Source: Cellulomonas sp. Y8
GTDB lineage: Bacteria > Actinomycetota > Actinomycetes > Actinomycetales > Cellulomonadaceae
Assembly (NCBI RefSeq): GCF_008033115.1
Contig: NZ_CP041203.1
Span: 186,001-250,000, forward strand
Length of the DNA stretch: 64,000 nucleotides
Direction: 5' to 3'
Position numbers and translations under genes: made by a program. The notes beneath the pieces are model-generated. The model was not told the origin of the DNA and made no database searches. It saw only the letters and a program-made list of their open reading frames with translations. This document shows positions 31,723 to 41,751 of the stretch, one piece after another (position 1 is the stretch's first letter; the number at the start of each line of letters is the position of its first letter).

Positions 31723-32046
31723 TCAGTGACCGCCGGTGCGACGCGCCTTCTCGATGGTGTGCTTGCCGCCCTGGCCGTAGCCGAGCACCTGCATGACCTT
31801 GCCGACGACGACGCCGAGCAGGGCGACGGCGAGGCCGGCCCAGAACAGCCACATGAGCGCGAAGATCAGGCCGAGCGCGCCGGCCGTCGAGCCGACGAGG
31901 ACGACGACCGTGGTCGTCCAGGCGGCGCTGGTGTGCCCGTGGTTGGTCGGCGGCGCCTTCGGCGGCAGCCGCAGCGTCTCCGTCCCCGGGACCTGCTGGG
32001 CACGCCCGGTCACGACGCCGGAAGAACTGAGCGACTGCTCGACCAT
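31723..32046 (-). CDS. HGxxPAAW-family small membrane protein
   Basis: 107 residues, ATG at 32046. The motif NHGHTSAAWTT matches the HGxxPAAW signature with Ser in place of Pro. Two hydrophobic helices follow (TTVVVLVGSTAGALGLIFAL and AGLAVALLGVVVGKVMQVLG). The C terminus is basic. The family is typical of actinobacterial trp loci and has no known function. It follows the TIGR02234 gene by about 97 bases on the same strand. Confidence 0.85.
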   Translation of the reverse strand: MVEQSLSSSGVVTGRAQQVPGTETLRLPPKAPPTNHGHTSAAWTTTVVVLVGSTAGALGLIFALMWLFWAGLAVALLGVVVGKVMQVLGYGQGGKHTIEKARRTGGH

Positions 32047-32143
32047 CGTGGAACACCTTTCATGACTGTGTGTCGCAAACCCTAGCGGACCGCGACGGCC
32101 TGCTCAGGTCGGGCGCGCGGCCGCCGGGGCGGGCGCGCGGGGT

Positions 32144-32866
32144 TCAGGTCGGGTCGTCGCCGCGGGTCAGCGCGTCCCAGGTGCTGCGCTCGTCGGGCTC
32201 GGCGCCGCCGTCCGCCGGTGCGGTCCCGGGGCCCGGCGCCGCGCCGCCCGCGGCCCCTGCCGACGCCGCGGACGCGGTGGTCCCGGTGCCGGCGCGCTCG
32301 TAGCGGTCCGTCGGCGCGACCCAGCGCGCGGACGCCCGGGCGAGCCCGACGGCCGCGGCCACGACGACCACGCCCAGCGCGGCGGCGACCCACGGCCAGA
32401 CGGCCACCTCGACCGCTCCGGTGAGGTTCGACACGCCGGTCGCGTCCGCCGCGGCGCGCTCCGCCGTGGCCGTCGCCCCCGGGCGCGCCCCGAGCGCCGA
32501 CGCCACCACCAGCGCGCCGGCGGCGGCCACCACGACCACCACGACCCAGCGCCCGACCCGGCCGACGAGCCCGAGCGCGCCCGCGGCGGCGAGCAGCACC
32601 AGCGCGGCGGCGACCAGGCCCGGCGCGGCGACCGTGCCGCGGACGGTGATCGCCACCGCGTCGCCGAGCGCGTTCGCGCCGGTCGCGGTGATCCACACCG
32701 GCAGCGCGGTCAGCGCCACCAGCCCGGAGAGCAGGAGCAGGACGAGCACCCAGCGGCCCCGTCGGCCGCGCGCCCGGGGCTCCGCGGGTCCCCCGCCCCC
32801 GGTCGCAGCGCCGCCGCGACGCGCCGTGTCCTCCGCGCCGCCGACCGGCCCCGATCCCCCGGTCAC
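32144..32866 (-). CDS. Trp biosynthesis-associated membrane protein (TIGR02234 type)
   Basis: 240 residues. GTG 32866 overlaps the trpE stop by four bases. About four membrane helices are seen: WVLVLLLLSGLVALTALPVW, APGLVAAALVLLAAAGALGL, VGRWVVVVVVAAAGALVVAS, and VAVWPWVAAALGVVVVAAAV. The C-terminal ~60 residues are Ala/Gly/Pro-rich and end with ERSTWDALTRGDDPT. The position directly after trpE is the hallmark of this family. The role is unproven. Confidence 0.85.
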   Translation of the reverse strand: MTGGSGPVGGAEDTARRGGAATGGGGPAEPRARGRRGRWVLVLLLLSGLVALTALPVWITATGANALGDAVAITVRGTVAAPGLVAAALVLLAAAGALGLVGRVGRWVVVVVVAAAGALVVASALGARPGATATAERAAADATGVSNLTGAVEVAVWPWVAAALGVVVVAAAVGLARASARWVAPTDRYERAGTGTTASAASAGAAGGAAPGPGTAPADGGAEPDERSTWDALTRGDDPT

Positions 32867-34446
32867 GGCGCCCCGACCGCCCGGAGCCGGGACGCGACCT
32901 GCACCGCGCGTACCGCGGCCGCGGCCTTGTCCCGGGACTCCTGGTACTCGGTGGCGGGCACGGAGTCGGCGACGATCCCCGCGCCGGCCTGGACGCTCGC
33001 CCGGCCGTCCCGGATGAGCGCGGTGCGGATGGCGATGGCCATGTCCATGTCGCCGGCGAGGTCGAAGTAGCCGACGGTGCCGCCGTAGATCCCGCGGCGC
33101 GCGGGCTCGATCTCGTCGATCAGGGCGATGGCGCGCGGCTTCGGGGCGCCGGAGAGCGTCCCGGCCGGGAACGTCGCGGTGAACGCCCCGAGCGCGGTGG
33201 CCCCGGCGCGCAGCCGGCCGACGACGGTCGAGCAGATGTGCATGATGTGGCTGAACCGTCGCACCGCCATGAACTCGACGACCTCGACGGTCGCGGGCTC
33301 GCAGACCTTGACCAGGTCGTTGCGGCTCAGGTCGACCAGCATGAGGTGCTCGGCGCGCTCCTTGGGGTCCGCCAGCAGCTCGTCGTGCAGCGCGCGGTCC
33401 TCCTCCGGGGTCGCGCCGCGCGGCCGGGAGCCGGCGATCGGGAACGTCGTGACGTGCCCCTCGGTGACCTTGACCAGCGTCTCCGGGCTGGACCCGACCA
33501 CGGCGAAGTCCCGCCCGTCGGCGTCCTGCAGCTGCAGGTAGTACATGTACGGGCTCGGGTTGATCGTGCGGAGCACGCGGTAGACGTCGAGGGGTGCGGC
33601 CGGGCAGTCCAGGTCGAGGCGCTGCGACAGCACCACCTGGAACACCTCGCCGTCGACGATGGCCTCCTGGCCGCGCGCGACGGCGGCCTCGTACTCGGCG
33701 GCGGTCGACCGGAACTCCAGCTCCGGCGCGGGGGCGTCCACCAGGTGCGCGGCGGCGGGCGCGGCCGGGCGCAGCAGCGCCTCCTGCATCGCGTCGAGCC
33801 GGGCGACGGCGTCGGCGTGCGCCTCGTCCACGCGCGCGTCGGTGCCGTCGAAGTTGATCGCGTTCGCCACCAGCCAGACGGAGCCGTCCCGGTGGTCGGT
33901 GACCGCGAGGTCGCTCGCCAGCAGCAGCGTCATCTCGGGGACGCCGAGCTCGTCGGGCGCCGCGGCGGGCAGGGTCGGCTCCCAGTGCCGCACCACGTCC
34001 CAGCCGAGCGCGCCGACCAGGCCGCCGGTCAGCGGGGGCAGGCCGGGCACGGCGGGCGTGCGGAGCACCTCGAGCGTCTCGCCGAGCACCGCGAGCGGGT
34101 CGCCCTCGGTCGGCACGCCCGCGGGCACGTCGCCCGTCCACACGGCCCGGCCGTCGCGGACGGTCAGCGTCGCCCGGGACCGCACGCCGACGAACGACCA
34201 CCGGGACCAGGACCCGTCCTGCTCGGCCGACTCGAGGACGAAGGTGCCCGGCCGGCCGGCCGCGAGCGTGCGGTAGAGGCCGACGGGCGTGGTGTCGTCG
34301 GCCAGCAACCGGCGCACGACCGGGATCACCCGGCGCGTGGCCGCGAGCTCGCGGAACTCGCCGAGCGCGGGCCAGGTGGCGCCCCAGGGCACGTCGACCG
34401 GGGTCGTCGCGGGGGCGGCGGGCGCGCCCGGCGTCGCGCCGGTCAT
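32863..34446 (-). CDS. trpE: Anthranilate synthase component I
   Basis: 527 residues. With a glutamine amidotransferase (TrpG, not in this window) it makes anthranilate from chorismate, the first step of tryptophan synthesis. The feedback-binding motif is FVLESAEQ. The catalytic core has [60 protein letters not shown] and [13 protein letters not shown] 34446 overlaps the hisI stop by four bases. Confidence 0.96.
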   Translation of the reverse strand: MTGATPGAPAAPATTPVDVPWGATWPALGEFRELAATRRVIPVVRRLLADDTTPVGLYRTLAAGRPGTFVLESAEQDGSWSRWSFVGVRSRATLTVRDGRAVWTGDVPAGVPTEGDPLAVLGETLEVLRTPAVPGLPPLTGGLVGALGWDVVRHWEPTLPAAAPDELGVPEMTLLLASDLAVTDHRDGSVWLVANAINFDGTDARVDEAHADAVARLDAMQEALLRPAAPAAAHLVDAPAPELEFRSTAAEYEAAVARGQEAIVDGEVFQVVLSQRLDLDCPAAPLDVYRVLRTINPSPYMYYLQLQDADGRDFAVVGSSPETLVKVTEGHVTTFPIAGSRPRGATPEEDRALHDELLADPKERAEHLMLVDLSRNDLVKVCEPATVEVVEFMAVRRFSHIMHICSTVVGRLRAGATALGAFTATFPAGTLSGAPKPRAIALIDEIEPARRGIYGGTVGYFDLAGDMDMAIAIRTALIRDGRASVQAGAGIVADSVPATEYQESRDKAAAAVRAVQVASRLRAVGAP

Positions 34447-34862
34447 CCGTGCTGCTCCGTCGCGGCCGGGCGCTCGCCGACGACGGCGCCCAGCGAGCCG
34501 CCCGCCTCGAAGCAGGTGCGCGTCCCGGTGTGGCAGGCCGCGCCGACCTGGTCGACGCGGACGAGCAGCGCGTCGCCGTCGCAGTCGAGCGCGACGGACT
34601 TCACGTACTGCGCGTGCCCGGACGTGTCGCCCTTGCGCCAGTACTCCTGCCGCGACCGGCTCCAGAACACGACGCGACCGCCGGTGAGCGTGCGGTGCAG
34701 CGCCTCGTCGTCCATCCAGCCGAGCATGAGCACCTCGCCCGTGTCGTGCTGCTGCACGACCGCCGCGACCAGGCCGGACGCGTCGCGGCGCAGGCGCGCG
34801 GCGAGCTCCGGGTCGAGGGGGCTGGGGGTGCCCGCGGGGGCGGGGGTCTGCGTCTCGCTCAC
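34443..34862 (-). CDS. hisI: Phosphoribosyl-AMP cyclohydrolase
   Basis: 139 residues from GTG 34862, preceded by GGGAGG. It opens the adenine ring of PR-AMP in histidine synthesis. Landmarks are [38 protein letters not shown], and the zinc/magnesium site in [16 protein letters not shown] with [10 protein letters not shown]. It is fused to no HisE domain. It begins the hisI-trpE-membrane protein operon, with each gene overlapping the next by four bases. Confidence 0.95.
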   Translation of the reverse strand: MSETQTPAPAGTPSPLDPELAARLRRDASGLVAAVVQQHDTGEVLMLGWMDDEALHRTLTGGRVVFWSRSRQEYWRKGDTSGHAQYVKSVALDCDGDALLVRVDQVGAACHTGTRTCFEAGGSLGAVVGERPAATEQHG

Positions 34863-34970
34863 GCCCCGATCCTCCCACGCCGCGCGTCCCGACCCGCGAG
34901 CCCGCACGCACCGCGCGAGCCCGCCGGCCGTCTCGTGCGGGCCCGCTCCCGGAGCCGGCGCGGTGCGCGG

Positions 34971-36801
34971 TCAGCGGGTCTGGGCCACCCACGCGCGGTG
35001 CATCGCCGCGTACACGCCGTCGCGCGCGACCAGGTCCTCGTGCGGGCCGAACTCGACCACGTGCCCGGCGTCGACCACCACGACCAGGTCCGCCGCCTCG
35101 GCCGTCGACAGCCGGTGCGCGATCGTCACGGTGCTGCGGCCGGTGGTCAGCGAGTCGAGCGCTCGCGCGATCCGCACCTCGGTGGCCGGGTCGACCGCGG
35201 AGGTCGCCTCGTCCAGCACGAGCAGGTCGGCGTCCGCGAGGTACGCACGGGTGAGCGCCACGAGCTGCCGCTCCCCCGCCGACAGCGCCTCGCCGCGCTG
35301 GCCGACCGGCGTGTGCAGGCCGGACGGCAGCTCGGCGACCCAGTCGGTGAGCCCGAGCTCGGCCAGCGCGGCGCGCAGCCGGGGCTCGGCCTCCGCGGGC
35401 GTCGGCGCGGCGTGGTCGTCGCCGTCGCGCAGGCCGTAGACCAGGTTCTCGGCGAGCGTGGCGTCGAACAGGAAGCCCTCCTGCGGCACCATGACCACCC
35501 GGCGGCGCAGGTCCTCGGTGCGGACGCTGCGCAGGTCGGTGCCGTCGAGCAGCACCGCGCCGCGCGTCGGGTCCATCAGGCGCGTGACGAGCTTGGCGAT
35601 CGTCGTCTTGCCCGATCCGGTGGCGCCCACGACCGCGACGGAGCGGCCCGCGGGCAGGTGCAGGTCGACCTCGTGCAGCACCGGCGGGCCGTCCGGGTAC
35701 GCGAAGCCGACGCCCTGCAGCTCGACCGCGGCCGGACCGCGCGGCGACGGCACCCCGCGGGCGCCCGGGTCGGCGACCTGCACGGGCGTGTCGATGATGC
35801 CGAGCACTCGCCGCCAGCCGGCGACCGCGTTCTGCAGCTCGTTGAGCACCTCGGTGGCCCTGCTGCACCGGCCCGGTGAACAGCTGCACGAGGAAGAGGA
35901 ACGCGAGCAGCTTGCCCACGCTGAGGTCGCCGGCGACGCCGAGCGCGGTGCCGGCGACGACCACGACCGCCAGCACCAGGTTCGCGACCAGCACGCCGGA
36001 GGAGAACACCAGCGACACGGTGTTCTGCGCGCGGACCATCGCGTTCCGCGTCGCGCCGATCCGCTCGTCCACGTTCCTCTGCACCCGGCGCTGCACGCCG
36101 TACGCGCGGATGGTCTCGGCGCCGACGACGGCCTCCGACACCGCGCCCAGCATGGCGCCGACCCGCTCGCGGACGGTCGTGTAGGCCACGTTGACCCGGC
36201 GCTGGAGCGGGCGCAGCGCGAGCACCAGCGGCCCGAAGCACAGCCAGACCAGGAGGGTCAGCTGCCAGGAGTAGACCGCCATCAGCACGGTCGCGACCAG
36301 CACCTGCAGCGTGGAGACGAGCAGCATGATGCCGCCCCACTGCACGAACATCGAGATGGTGTCGACGTCGGAGGTCACCCGGGACACCAGGGAGCCGCGC
36401 CGCTCGGTGTTCTGGGTCAGCACCGACAGGTCGTGCACGTGCCGGAACGCGCGCACGCGGAGCTGGGCCAGGCCCGCCTCGCTGGCACGGAACAGCCGCA
36501 CGTTGACCAGCGCCGAGCACAGCCCGCCGGCGACCAGCGCGAGCGTCGCGGCCAGCACCAGGGTCACGACCCGGCGCACGTCGGGGCCGCCGTCCGCGAG
36601 GATGCCGGTGTCCATCACCTGCTGCACCGCGATCGGCACGACGACCTTGCCCGCGGCGGCGAGCGTCGCGAGCAGGAACGTCACCCCGATGCCCTGCACC
36701 AGCTGCGGCGACACCTCGATGCCGCGGCGCAGCGTGCCCATGACCCCGCGGTGCGTGCCGCCCAGGCCGGCCTGGGCCTCGGCCTGCTGCTCGGCGCTCA
36801 T
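34971..36801 (-). pseudogene. ABC exporter, ATPase/permease subunit B, one apparent +1 frameshift
   Basis: An N-terminal six-helix permease (MSAEQQAEAQAGL onward, SRVTSDVDTISMFVQWGG) and a C-terminal ATPase ([40 protein letters not shown]) are in different frames. Removing one base of the G run near 35858-35860 joins PVQQ to ATEVLNELQNAV and gives 609 residues, a normal half-transporter length. The ATPase has a canonical Walker B Glu and switch His but a weak signature (LSAGERQL). ATG 36801 overlaps the upstream partner's stop by four bases. It may be a sequence error rather than a true break. Confidence 0.85.
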
Positions 36802-38741
36802 CGGGCCCCCTCCGCGTCCAGCTCGTCCTCGTCCTCGTGCTCGAGGTCGGCGCGCTCGTCGGCGGCGGCCGCCTCGGCGTCCAGCGCCTCGGCCCGGCGC
36901 GCCGCGCGGCGCTCGGACTCCTGCTCGTAGGCCGTCGCCAGCTCGGCGTACCCGGGGTCCCGGGCGAGCAGCTCGGCGTGCGTGCCGTGGTCGACGACCC
37001 GGCCGCCGGCCAGGTGCACCACCTCGTCCGCGAGCAGCACCGACGACATCCGGTACGCCACCAGCAGGACGGTGGGCCCGCTCGCGTCGCCGCCGGCGTG
37101 CGCCCGCAGCCCGGTCAGGATGTCCTGCTCCACCCGCGGGTCGACCGCGGAGGTCGCGTCGTCCAGCACCAGCAGCCGGGGCCGGCGCACCAGGGCGCGC
37201 GCGATCGCGAGCCGCTGGCGCTGGCCGCCGGACAGGTTGGAGCCGCGCTCGCCCAGCCGGGCGTCCAGGCCGCCGGGCAGGTCGCGCACCACGCCGTCGA
37301 CCCGGGCGAGCCGCAGCGCGGCCCACACCTCGTCGTCGGAGGGCGCGCCGGGGTCGTCCGGGTCGCGCAGCGTGACGTTGCCGCGCACGGTGTCCTCGAA
37401 CACGAACGTCTGCTGGCCGACCAGCACGACCTGATCGGTGAGGTCGCCGGGCACGAGGTCGCGCACGTCCGTGCCGTCGACCTCGACGGTGCCGGTGCTG
37501 GGGTCGGTCAGGCGCGGCACGAGCGACACGAGCGTGGTCTTGCCGGCACCGGTCGGGCCGACGACCGCGACGACGCGGCCGGGCGCGACGTCCAGGTCGA
37601 CCCCGCCGAGCAGCTCGATCGGGCCGGCGGGCCCGGGGACCTGCACGCCGACGCCGGACATCCGCAGCGCGGCACCCCCGCCCGCGCCGCGGGCCAGCGG
37701 CCGCGCGCCGGCGACGAGCTCGCCCTCCGCGTCGACCACCCGGGCGACGCGCTCGTGCCCGACCAGGCCGCGCGGCAGCTCGCCGAGGACCCAGCCGAAC
37801 GCGCGCACCGGCACCGCCATGAGCGTGAGCAGGTAGGCGGCCGAGACGATGTCGCCCGTGCCGACCGCGCCGGCCTGGACCCGCCAGACGCCGACCAGCA
37901 GCACGAGCAGCGTGCCGAGGTTGGGGAGCATGTCGATGACCGGGTCGAAGTAGGCGCGCACGACGCCCACCCGCACGTTCGCGTCCCGGAGCTGCCCCGC
38001 CCGCTCGGCGAACCGGCGCTCCTCGCGCTCCTCGGTGCCGAGCGACTTGACCAGCAGCGCGGCCTCGAAGCTCTCGTGCGCGATGTCGGCGACCTCGGCG
38101 CGCAGCTGCTGCGCGCGGGTCGCGGCCGGGGACATCCGGCGCTGGAAGACCAGGTTGGCCACCACGGCGGCCGGCAGCACGGCCATCGCGGCCACGGCCA
38201 GCCACACGTCCGTGCTGAACAGCGCGACGGCGGCGACGCCGATCATCACGACGACGCCCAGCGCGAACGGCAGCGGGTTGAACACGCCGGTGGCGGCCTC
38301 GACGTCGGCGGAGGCGTTGGACAGCAGCTGGCCGGTGGGGTGCGCGCGGTGCCACGTCATCGGGAGCCGCAGGTACTGCCGGGTGACCGCGCGGCGGTGC
38401 ATCGCCTGCTGGTCGGCCACGCCCATGCCGGCGAAGATGCGGCGGCCCGCGACGGCCGCGGCCAGCGAGACCGCGACCAACGCGAGCACGCCGCCCGCGA
38501 CCCAGATCCGGCCGCGCGCCTCGGGGTCCCCGCCGAGCGCCGGGACGACCACGCTGTCGGTCGCCCAGCCCAGCACCCGGCTGATCGCCACGGTCAGCGC
38601 GCCGTACGCGGCCGAGGTGCCGATGGCCAGCACGTACGTCCGCGGCTGGGAGGCGATGCCGCGGCCGAGCAGCAGCAGGGAGCGCCGCAGCACCGACCCG
38701 GTGAGCATCGCCGGACGGGGCGTGGTGGAGCGCGCGGGCAC
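36798..38741 (-). CDS. ABC exporter, ATPase/permease subunit A (degenerate ATPase site)
   Basis: 647 residues from GTG 38741, with AAAGG seven bases upstream. Residues ~20-310 form the six-helix permease domain (LPMTWHRAHPTGQLLSNASA, DVEAATGVF). The ATPase has Walker [15 protein letters not shown] and signature LSGGQRQRLAIARAL. Walker B, however, is LVLDDATSAVD (Asp for the catalytic Glu) and the switch is VAYRMSS (Tyr for His). With the downstream partner it would make a heterodimer with one normal and one inactive ATPase site. The C terminus is an acidic/Arg-rich tail of about 35 residues. The substrate is unknown. Confidence 0.92.
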   Translation of the reverse strand: MPARSTTPRPAMLTGSVLRRSLLLLGRGIASQPRTYVLAIGTSAAYGALTVAISRVLGWATDSVVVPALGGDPEARGRIWVAGGVLALVAVSLAAAVAGRRIFAGMGVADQQAMHRRAVTRQYLRLPMTWHRAHPTGQLLSNASADVEAATGVFNPLPFALGVVVMIGVAAVALFSTDVWLAVAAMAVLPAAVVANLVFQRRMSPAATRAQQLRAEVADIAHESFEAALLVKSLGTEEREERRFAERAGQLRDANVRVGVVRAYFDPVIDMLPNLGTLLVLLVGVWRVQAGAVGTGDIVSAAYLLTLMAVPVRAFGWVLGELPRGLVGHERVARVVDAEGELVAGARPLARGAGGGAALRMSGVGVQVPGPAGPIELLGGVDLDVAPGRVVAVVGPTGAGKTTLVSLVPRLTDPSTGTVEVDGTDVRDLVPGDLTDQVVLVGQQTFVFEDTVRGNVTLRDPDDPGAPSDDEVWAALRLARVDGVVRDLPGGLDARLGERGSNLSGGQRQRLAIARALVRRPRLLVLDDATSAVDPRVEQDILTGLRAHAGGDASGPTVLLVAYRMSSVLLADEVVHLAGGRVVDHGTHAELLARDPGYAELATAYEQESERRAARRAEALDAEAAAADERADLEHEDEDELDAEGAR

Positions 38742-38866
38742 AGCACGGCCTTTCACGAGAGGAGGTGGCGGCGCCGTCGATCCTCTCACGGGGCACCCAC
38801 AGGTGAGACGGCGGGGTCGCACCAGGTGAGACGACGGCCCGGCCCGGAGGCCGGTCCCGGGAACGC

Positions 38867-38902
38867 CGACGGGCCGGCCACCCGGAGGTGGCCGGCCCGT
38901 CG
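38867..38902 (-). terminator. Hairpin terminator after rpsA
   Basis: A perfect 16-bp stem (38867-38882 CGACGGGCCGGCCACC, and 38887-38902) with a 4-base loop, CGGA, ends 35 bases after the rpsA stop codon. Confidence 0.8.
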
Positions 38903-38936
38903 GACCGGTGGCCGGGCTGGACGCCCGGCGGTCGGC

Positions 38937-40436
38937 TCAGTTGCCGGTGAGCTTCTCGCGGAGCGCGGCCAGGGCCTCGTCCGACGCGAGCGTGCCGGTC
39001 GCCTCCTGGGCCGGGGCCGAGGAGTACGAGGAGGACGAGCTCGAGGAGGAGGAGGACGACGACGACGAGCCGGCGTCGCCGCCACCCGCCGCGGCCTCCG
39101 CGTCGGCCTGGACGGCGTCCAGGACCTGCTTGCGGTGCGCCTCCCAGCGCTCGTGGGCCTGGGCGTACTGCGCCTCCCAGGTCTCGCGCTGGGACTCGTA
39201 GCCCTCGAGCCACTCGTTGGTGGTCGGGTCGAAGCCCTCGGGGTACTTGTAGTTCCCCTCCTCGTCGTACTCGGCCGCCATGCCGTACAGCGCGGGGTCG
39301 AAGTCCTCGGAGGTCGGGTCGAAGCCCTCGTTCGCCTGCTTGAGCGACAGCGAGATGCGGCGGCGCTCCAGGTCGATGTCGATGACCTTGACGAACACGT
39401 CGTCGCCGACCTGGACGACCTGCTCCGGGATCTCGACGTGGCGCACGGCCAGCTCCGAGATGTGCACCAGGCCCTCGATGCCGTCCTCGACGCGCACGAA
39501 CGCACCGAACGGGACGAGCTTGGTGACCTTGCCGGGGACGACCTGGCCGATGGCGTGCGTCCGGGCGAAGGCCTGCCACGGGTCCTCCTGCGTCGCCTTC
39601 AGCGACAGGGAGACACGCTCGCGGTCGAAGTCGACGTCGAGGACCTCGACGGTGACCTCCTGGCCGACCTCGACGACCTCGGACGGGTGGTCGATGTGCT
39701 TCCAGGACAGCTCGGAGACGTGCACGAGGCCGTCCACGCCGCCCAGGTCGACGAACGCACCGAAGTTGACGATCGAGGACACGACACCGGGGCGCACCTG
39801 GCCCTTCTGCAGGGTCTGCAGGAAGGTGGAGCGGACCTCGGACTGCGTCTGCTCGAGCCACGCGCGGCGCGACAGGACCACGTTGTTGCGGTTCTTGTCG
39901 AGCTCGATGATCTTCGCCTCGATCTCCTTGCCGACGTACGGCTGGAGGTCGCGGACACGACGCATCTCCACGAGGGAGGCCGGGAGGAAGCCACGGAGGC
40001 CGATGTCGAGGATGAGGCCACCCTTGACCACCTCGATGACGGTGCCGGTGACGACGCCGTCCTCCTCCTTGATCTTCTCGATCGTGCCCCAGGCGCGCTC
40101 GTACTGGGCGCGCTTCTTGGACAGGATCAGACGACCCTCCTTGTCCTCCTTCTGGAGGACGAGGGCCTCGACCTCGTCACCGACCTTGACGACCTCGCCC
40201 GGGTCCACGTCGTGCTTGATGGACAGCTCGCGGGACGGGATGACGCCCTCGGTCTTGTAACCGATGTCGAGCAGGACCTCGTCGCGGTCGACCTTGACGA
40301 TGGTGCCCTCGACGATGTCGCCGTCGTTGAAGTACTTGATCGTGGCGTCGACGGCGGCGAGGAAGTCCTCGGCCGAGCCGATGTCGTTGACCGCGACCTG
40401 CGGGGTGCCGGGCTTGGCGGGGGTGGAGATGCTCAT
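38937..40436 (-). CDS. rpsA: 30S ribosomal protein S1
   Basis: 499 residues from ATG 40436. Four S1 RNA-binding domains are seen: GDIVEGTIVKVDRDEVLLDI near residue 38; DGVVTGTVIEVVKGGLILDI; KGQVRPGVVSSIVNFGAFVD; and IGQVVPGKVTKLVPFGAFVR. It helps mRNA bind the small subunit. The C-terminal ~120 residues are acidic and lack an S1 fold. They contain a run of about 14 serines followed by YSSAPAQ and a final helix SDEALAALREKL. A serine run of this kind is unusual in S1. Confidence 0.96.
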   Translation of the reverse strand: MSISTPAKPGTPQVAVNDIGSAEDFLAAVDATIKYFNDGDIVEGTIVKVDRDEVLLDIGYKTEGVIPSRELSIKHDVDPGEVVKVGDEVEALVLQKEDKEGRLILSKKRAQYERAWGTIEKIKEEDGVVTGTVIEVVKGGLILDIGLRGFLPASLVEMRRVRDLQPYVGKEIEAKIIELDKNRNNVVLSRRAWLEQTQSEVRSTFLQTLQKGQVRPGVVSSIVNFGAFVDLGGVDGLVHVSELSWKHIDHPSEVVEVGQEVTVEVLDVDFDRERVSLSLKATQEDPWQAFARTHAIGQVVPGKVTKLVPFGAFVRVEDGIEGLVHISELAVRHVEIPEQVVQVGDDVFVKVIDIDLERRRISLSLKQANEGFDPTSEDFDPALYGMAAEYDEEGNYKYPEGFDPTTNEWLEGYESQRETWEAQYAQAHERWEAHRKQVLDAVQADAEAAAGGGDAGSSSSSSSSSSSSSSYSSAPAQEATGTLASDEALAALREKLTGN

Positions 40437-40547
40437 GTAGGGATGGGCTCCGATGCGGACATGAAGTAGTGGGAACGGGTTCGGCGGGGCGTCAGACGGC
40501 ACGCCACACCGGCGAACACCTTACCGGTCCCGACGACAGCGGGTCAA

Positions 40548-40584
40548 AGCCGCCCGGGGCCGCCGTGCCGGCTCCCGGGCGGCT
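40548..40584 (-). terminator. Hairpin terminator after phosphofructokinase
   Basis: An 11-bp perfect stem (40548-40558 AGCCGCCCGGG, and 40574-40584) with a 15-base loop, followed on the - strand by CTTTG. It lies just beyond the pfk stop at 40598, within the 161-bp gap that must also hold the rpsA promoter. Confidence 0.6.
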
Positions 40585-40597
40585 CGGCCGCGGCGGC

Positions 40598-41623
40598 TCA
40601 GGCCAGGGCCCGGACCACCTGCAGCAGCTCGTTCGGGACCCGCTTGACCTTGCCGGCGATCTCCTGCAGCGGCACCAGCACGACCTCGTCGCCGCGCAGC
40701 GCCGTCATCACGTCCGTCTCGCCGCGGCTGATCGCGTCGATCGCCGCCACGCCGAACCGGCTCCCGAGGATCCGGTCCGCGGGGACCGGGCTGCCGCCGC
40801 GCTGGACGTGGCCGAGGACGGTGACGCGGGTGTCGAACCCGGTGCGCTGCTCGATCTCCGCCTTGACCCGCGCGGTGATGGCGCCGGCGACGATCTCGCC
40901 GAACTGGCCGACCGGCGCCTCGTAGGACATCGAGGTGCCCTCGGCGGGCACGGCGCCCTCGGCGACGACCACGATCGAGAAGTTCGCGTGCGCGCGGTGC
41001 CGGTGCTTGAGGAACTTGATGACCTTGTCGATGTCGAACGGCTCCTCGGGGGCCAGCACGACCTCGGCGCCGCCGGCGATGCCCGCGGTCACCGCGATCC
41101 AGCCGGCGCTGCGGCCCATGACCTCGACGATCATCACGCGGTTGTGCGACTCCGCCGTGGTGTGCACCCGGTCGATCGCCTCGGTCGCGATCTCCACCGC
41201 GGTGTCGAAGCCGATCGACCGGTCCGTGCCCCACACGTCGTTGTCGATCGTCTTGGGGATCGCGACGATCTTCACGCCCGCCTCGGCGACCTTCGACGCC
41301 GCGTGCAGCGTGCCGTCGCCGCCGATGCAGATCAGCGCCTCGATCCGCTCGGCCTCGAGGGTGGCGAGCACCGCGTCCAGGCCGCCGTCGGCCGCGTGCG
41401 GGTGGAACCGCGCGGTGCCGAGCAGGGTGCCGCCGACGGGGAGCACGTTGCGGATGTGGTTGCGGCTGAGCGGCACGATGTCGCCGTCGACGACGCCGCG
41501 CCACCCGTTGCGGAAGCCGATGATCGAGTGCCCGTACTCCCCTTCCCCGCGCTTGACGACGGCGCGGATGGCCGCGTTCAGACCGGGGACGTCGCCCCCG
41601 CCGGTGAGCAGTCCGACACGCAC
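40598..41623 (-). CDS. pfkA: 6-phosphofructokinase (group III type)
   Basis: 341 residues from GTG 41623, with AAGGAG eight bases upstream. It phosphorylates fructose-6-phosphate in glycolysis. Landmarks are VGLLTGGGDVPGLNAAIRAV, ICIGGDGTLHAA, AIPKTIDNDVWGTD, MGRSAGWIA, APEEPFD and GHVQRGGSPVPADRI. Glycine after GGD favours ATP as the phosphate donor, while Lys in PKTIDND is typical of mixed ATP/PPi group III enzymes. The donor is thus not settled; Cellulomonas and related bacteria include PPi users. Confidence 0.94.
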   Translation of the reverse strand: MRVGLLTGGGDVPGLNAAIRAVVKRGEGEYGHSIIGFRNGWRGVVDGDIVPLSRNHIRNVLPVGGTLLGTARFHPHAADGGLDAVLATLEAERIEALICIGGDGTLHAASKVAEAGVKIVAIPKTIDNDVWGTDRSIGFDTAVEIATEAIDRVHTTAESHNRVMIVEVMGRSAGWIAVTAGIAGGAEVVLAPEEPFDIDKVIKFLKHRHRAHANFSIVVVAEGAVPAEGTSMSYEAPVGQFGEIVAGAITARVKAEIEQRTGFDTRVTVLGHVQRGGSPVPADRILGSRFGVAAIDAISRGETDVMTALRGDEVVLVPLQEIAGKVKRVPNELLQVVRALA

Positions 41624-41751
41624 GCTGGAGTCTCCTTCGGAAGGTGGGTGGGCCGCGGCGCCCTCGCGCGGCCCGACCAGGCTATCCGGGCCCGACGTGC
41701 GCACCTGTGAGCCGGAGGTCCCGGGCGATTCGCCGGGCTACCGTCGTGCGG

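Noticed and set aside
34895..34942. Another word repeat (CGCGAGCCCGC twice, and GCCCGCACG inverted) after the ABC exporter
   Set aside because: Arms are only 9-11 bases and nearly pure G/C; too likely by chance to list as a repeat feature.
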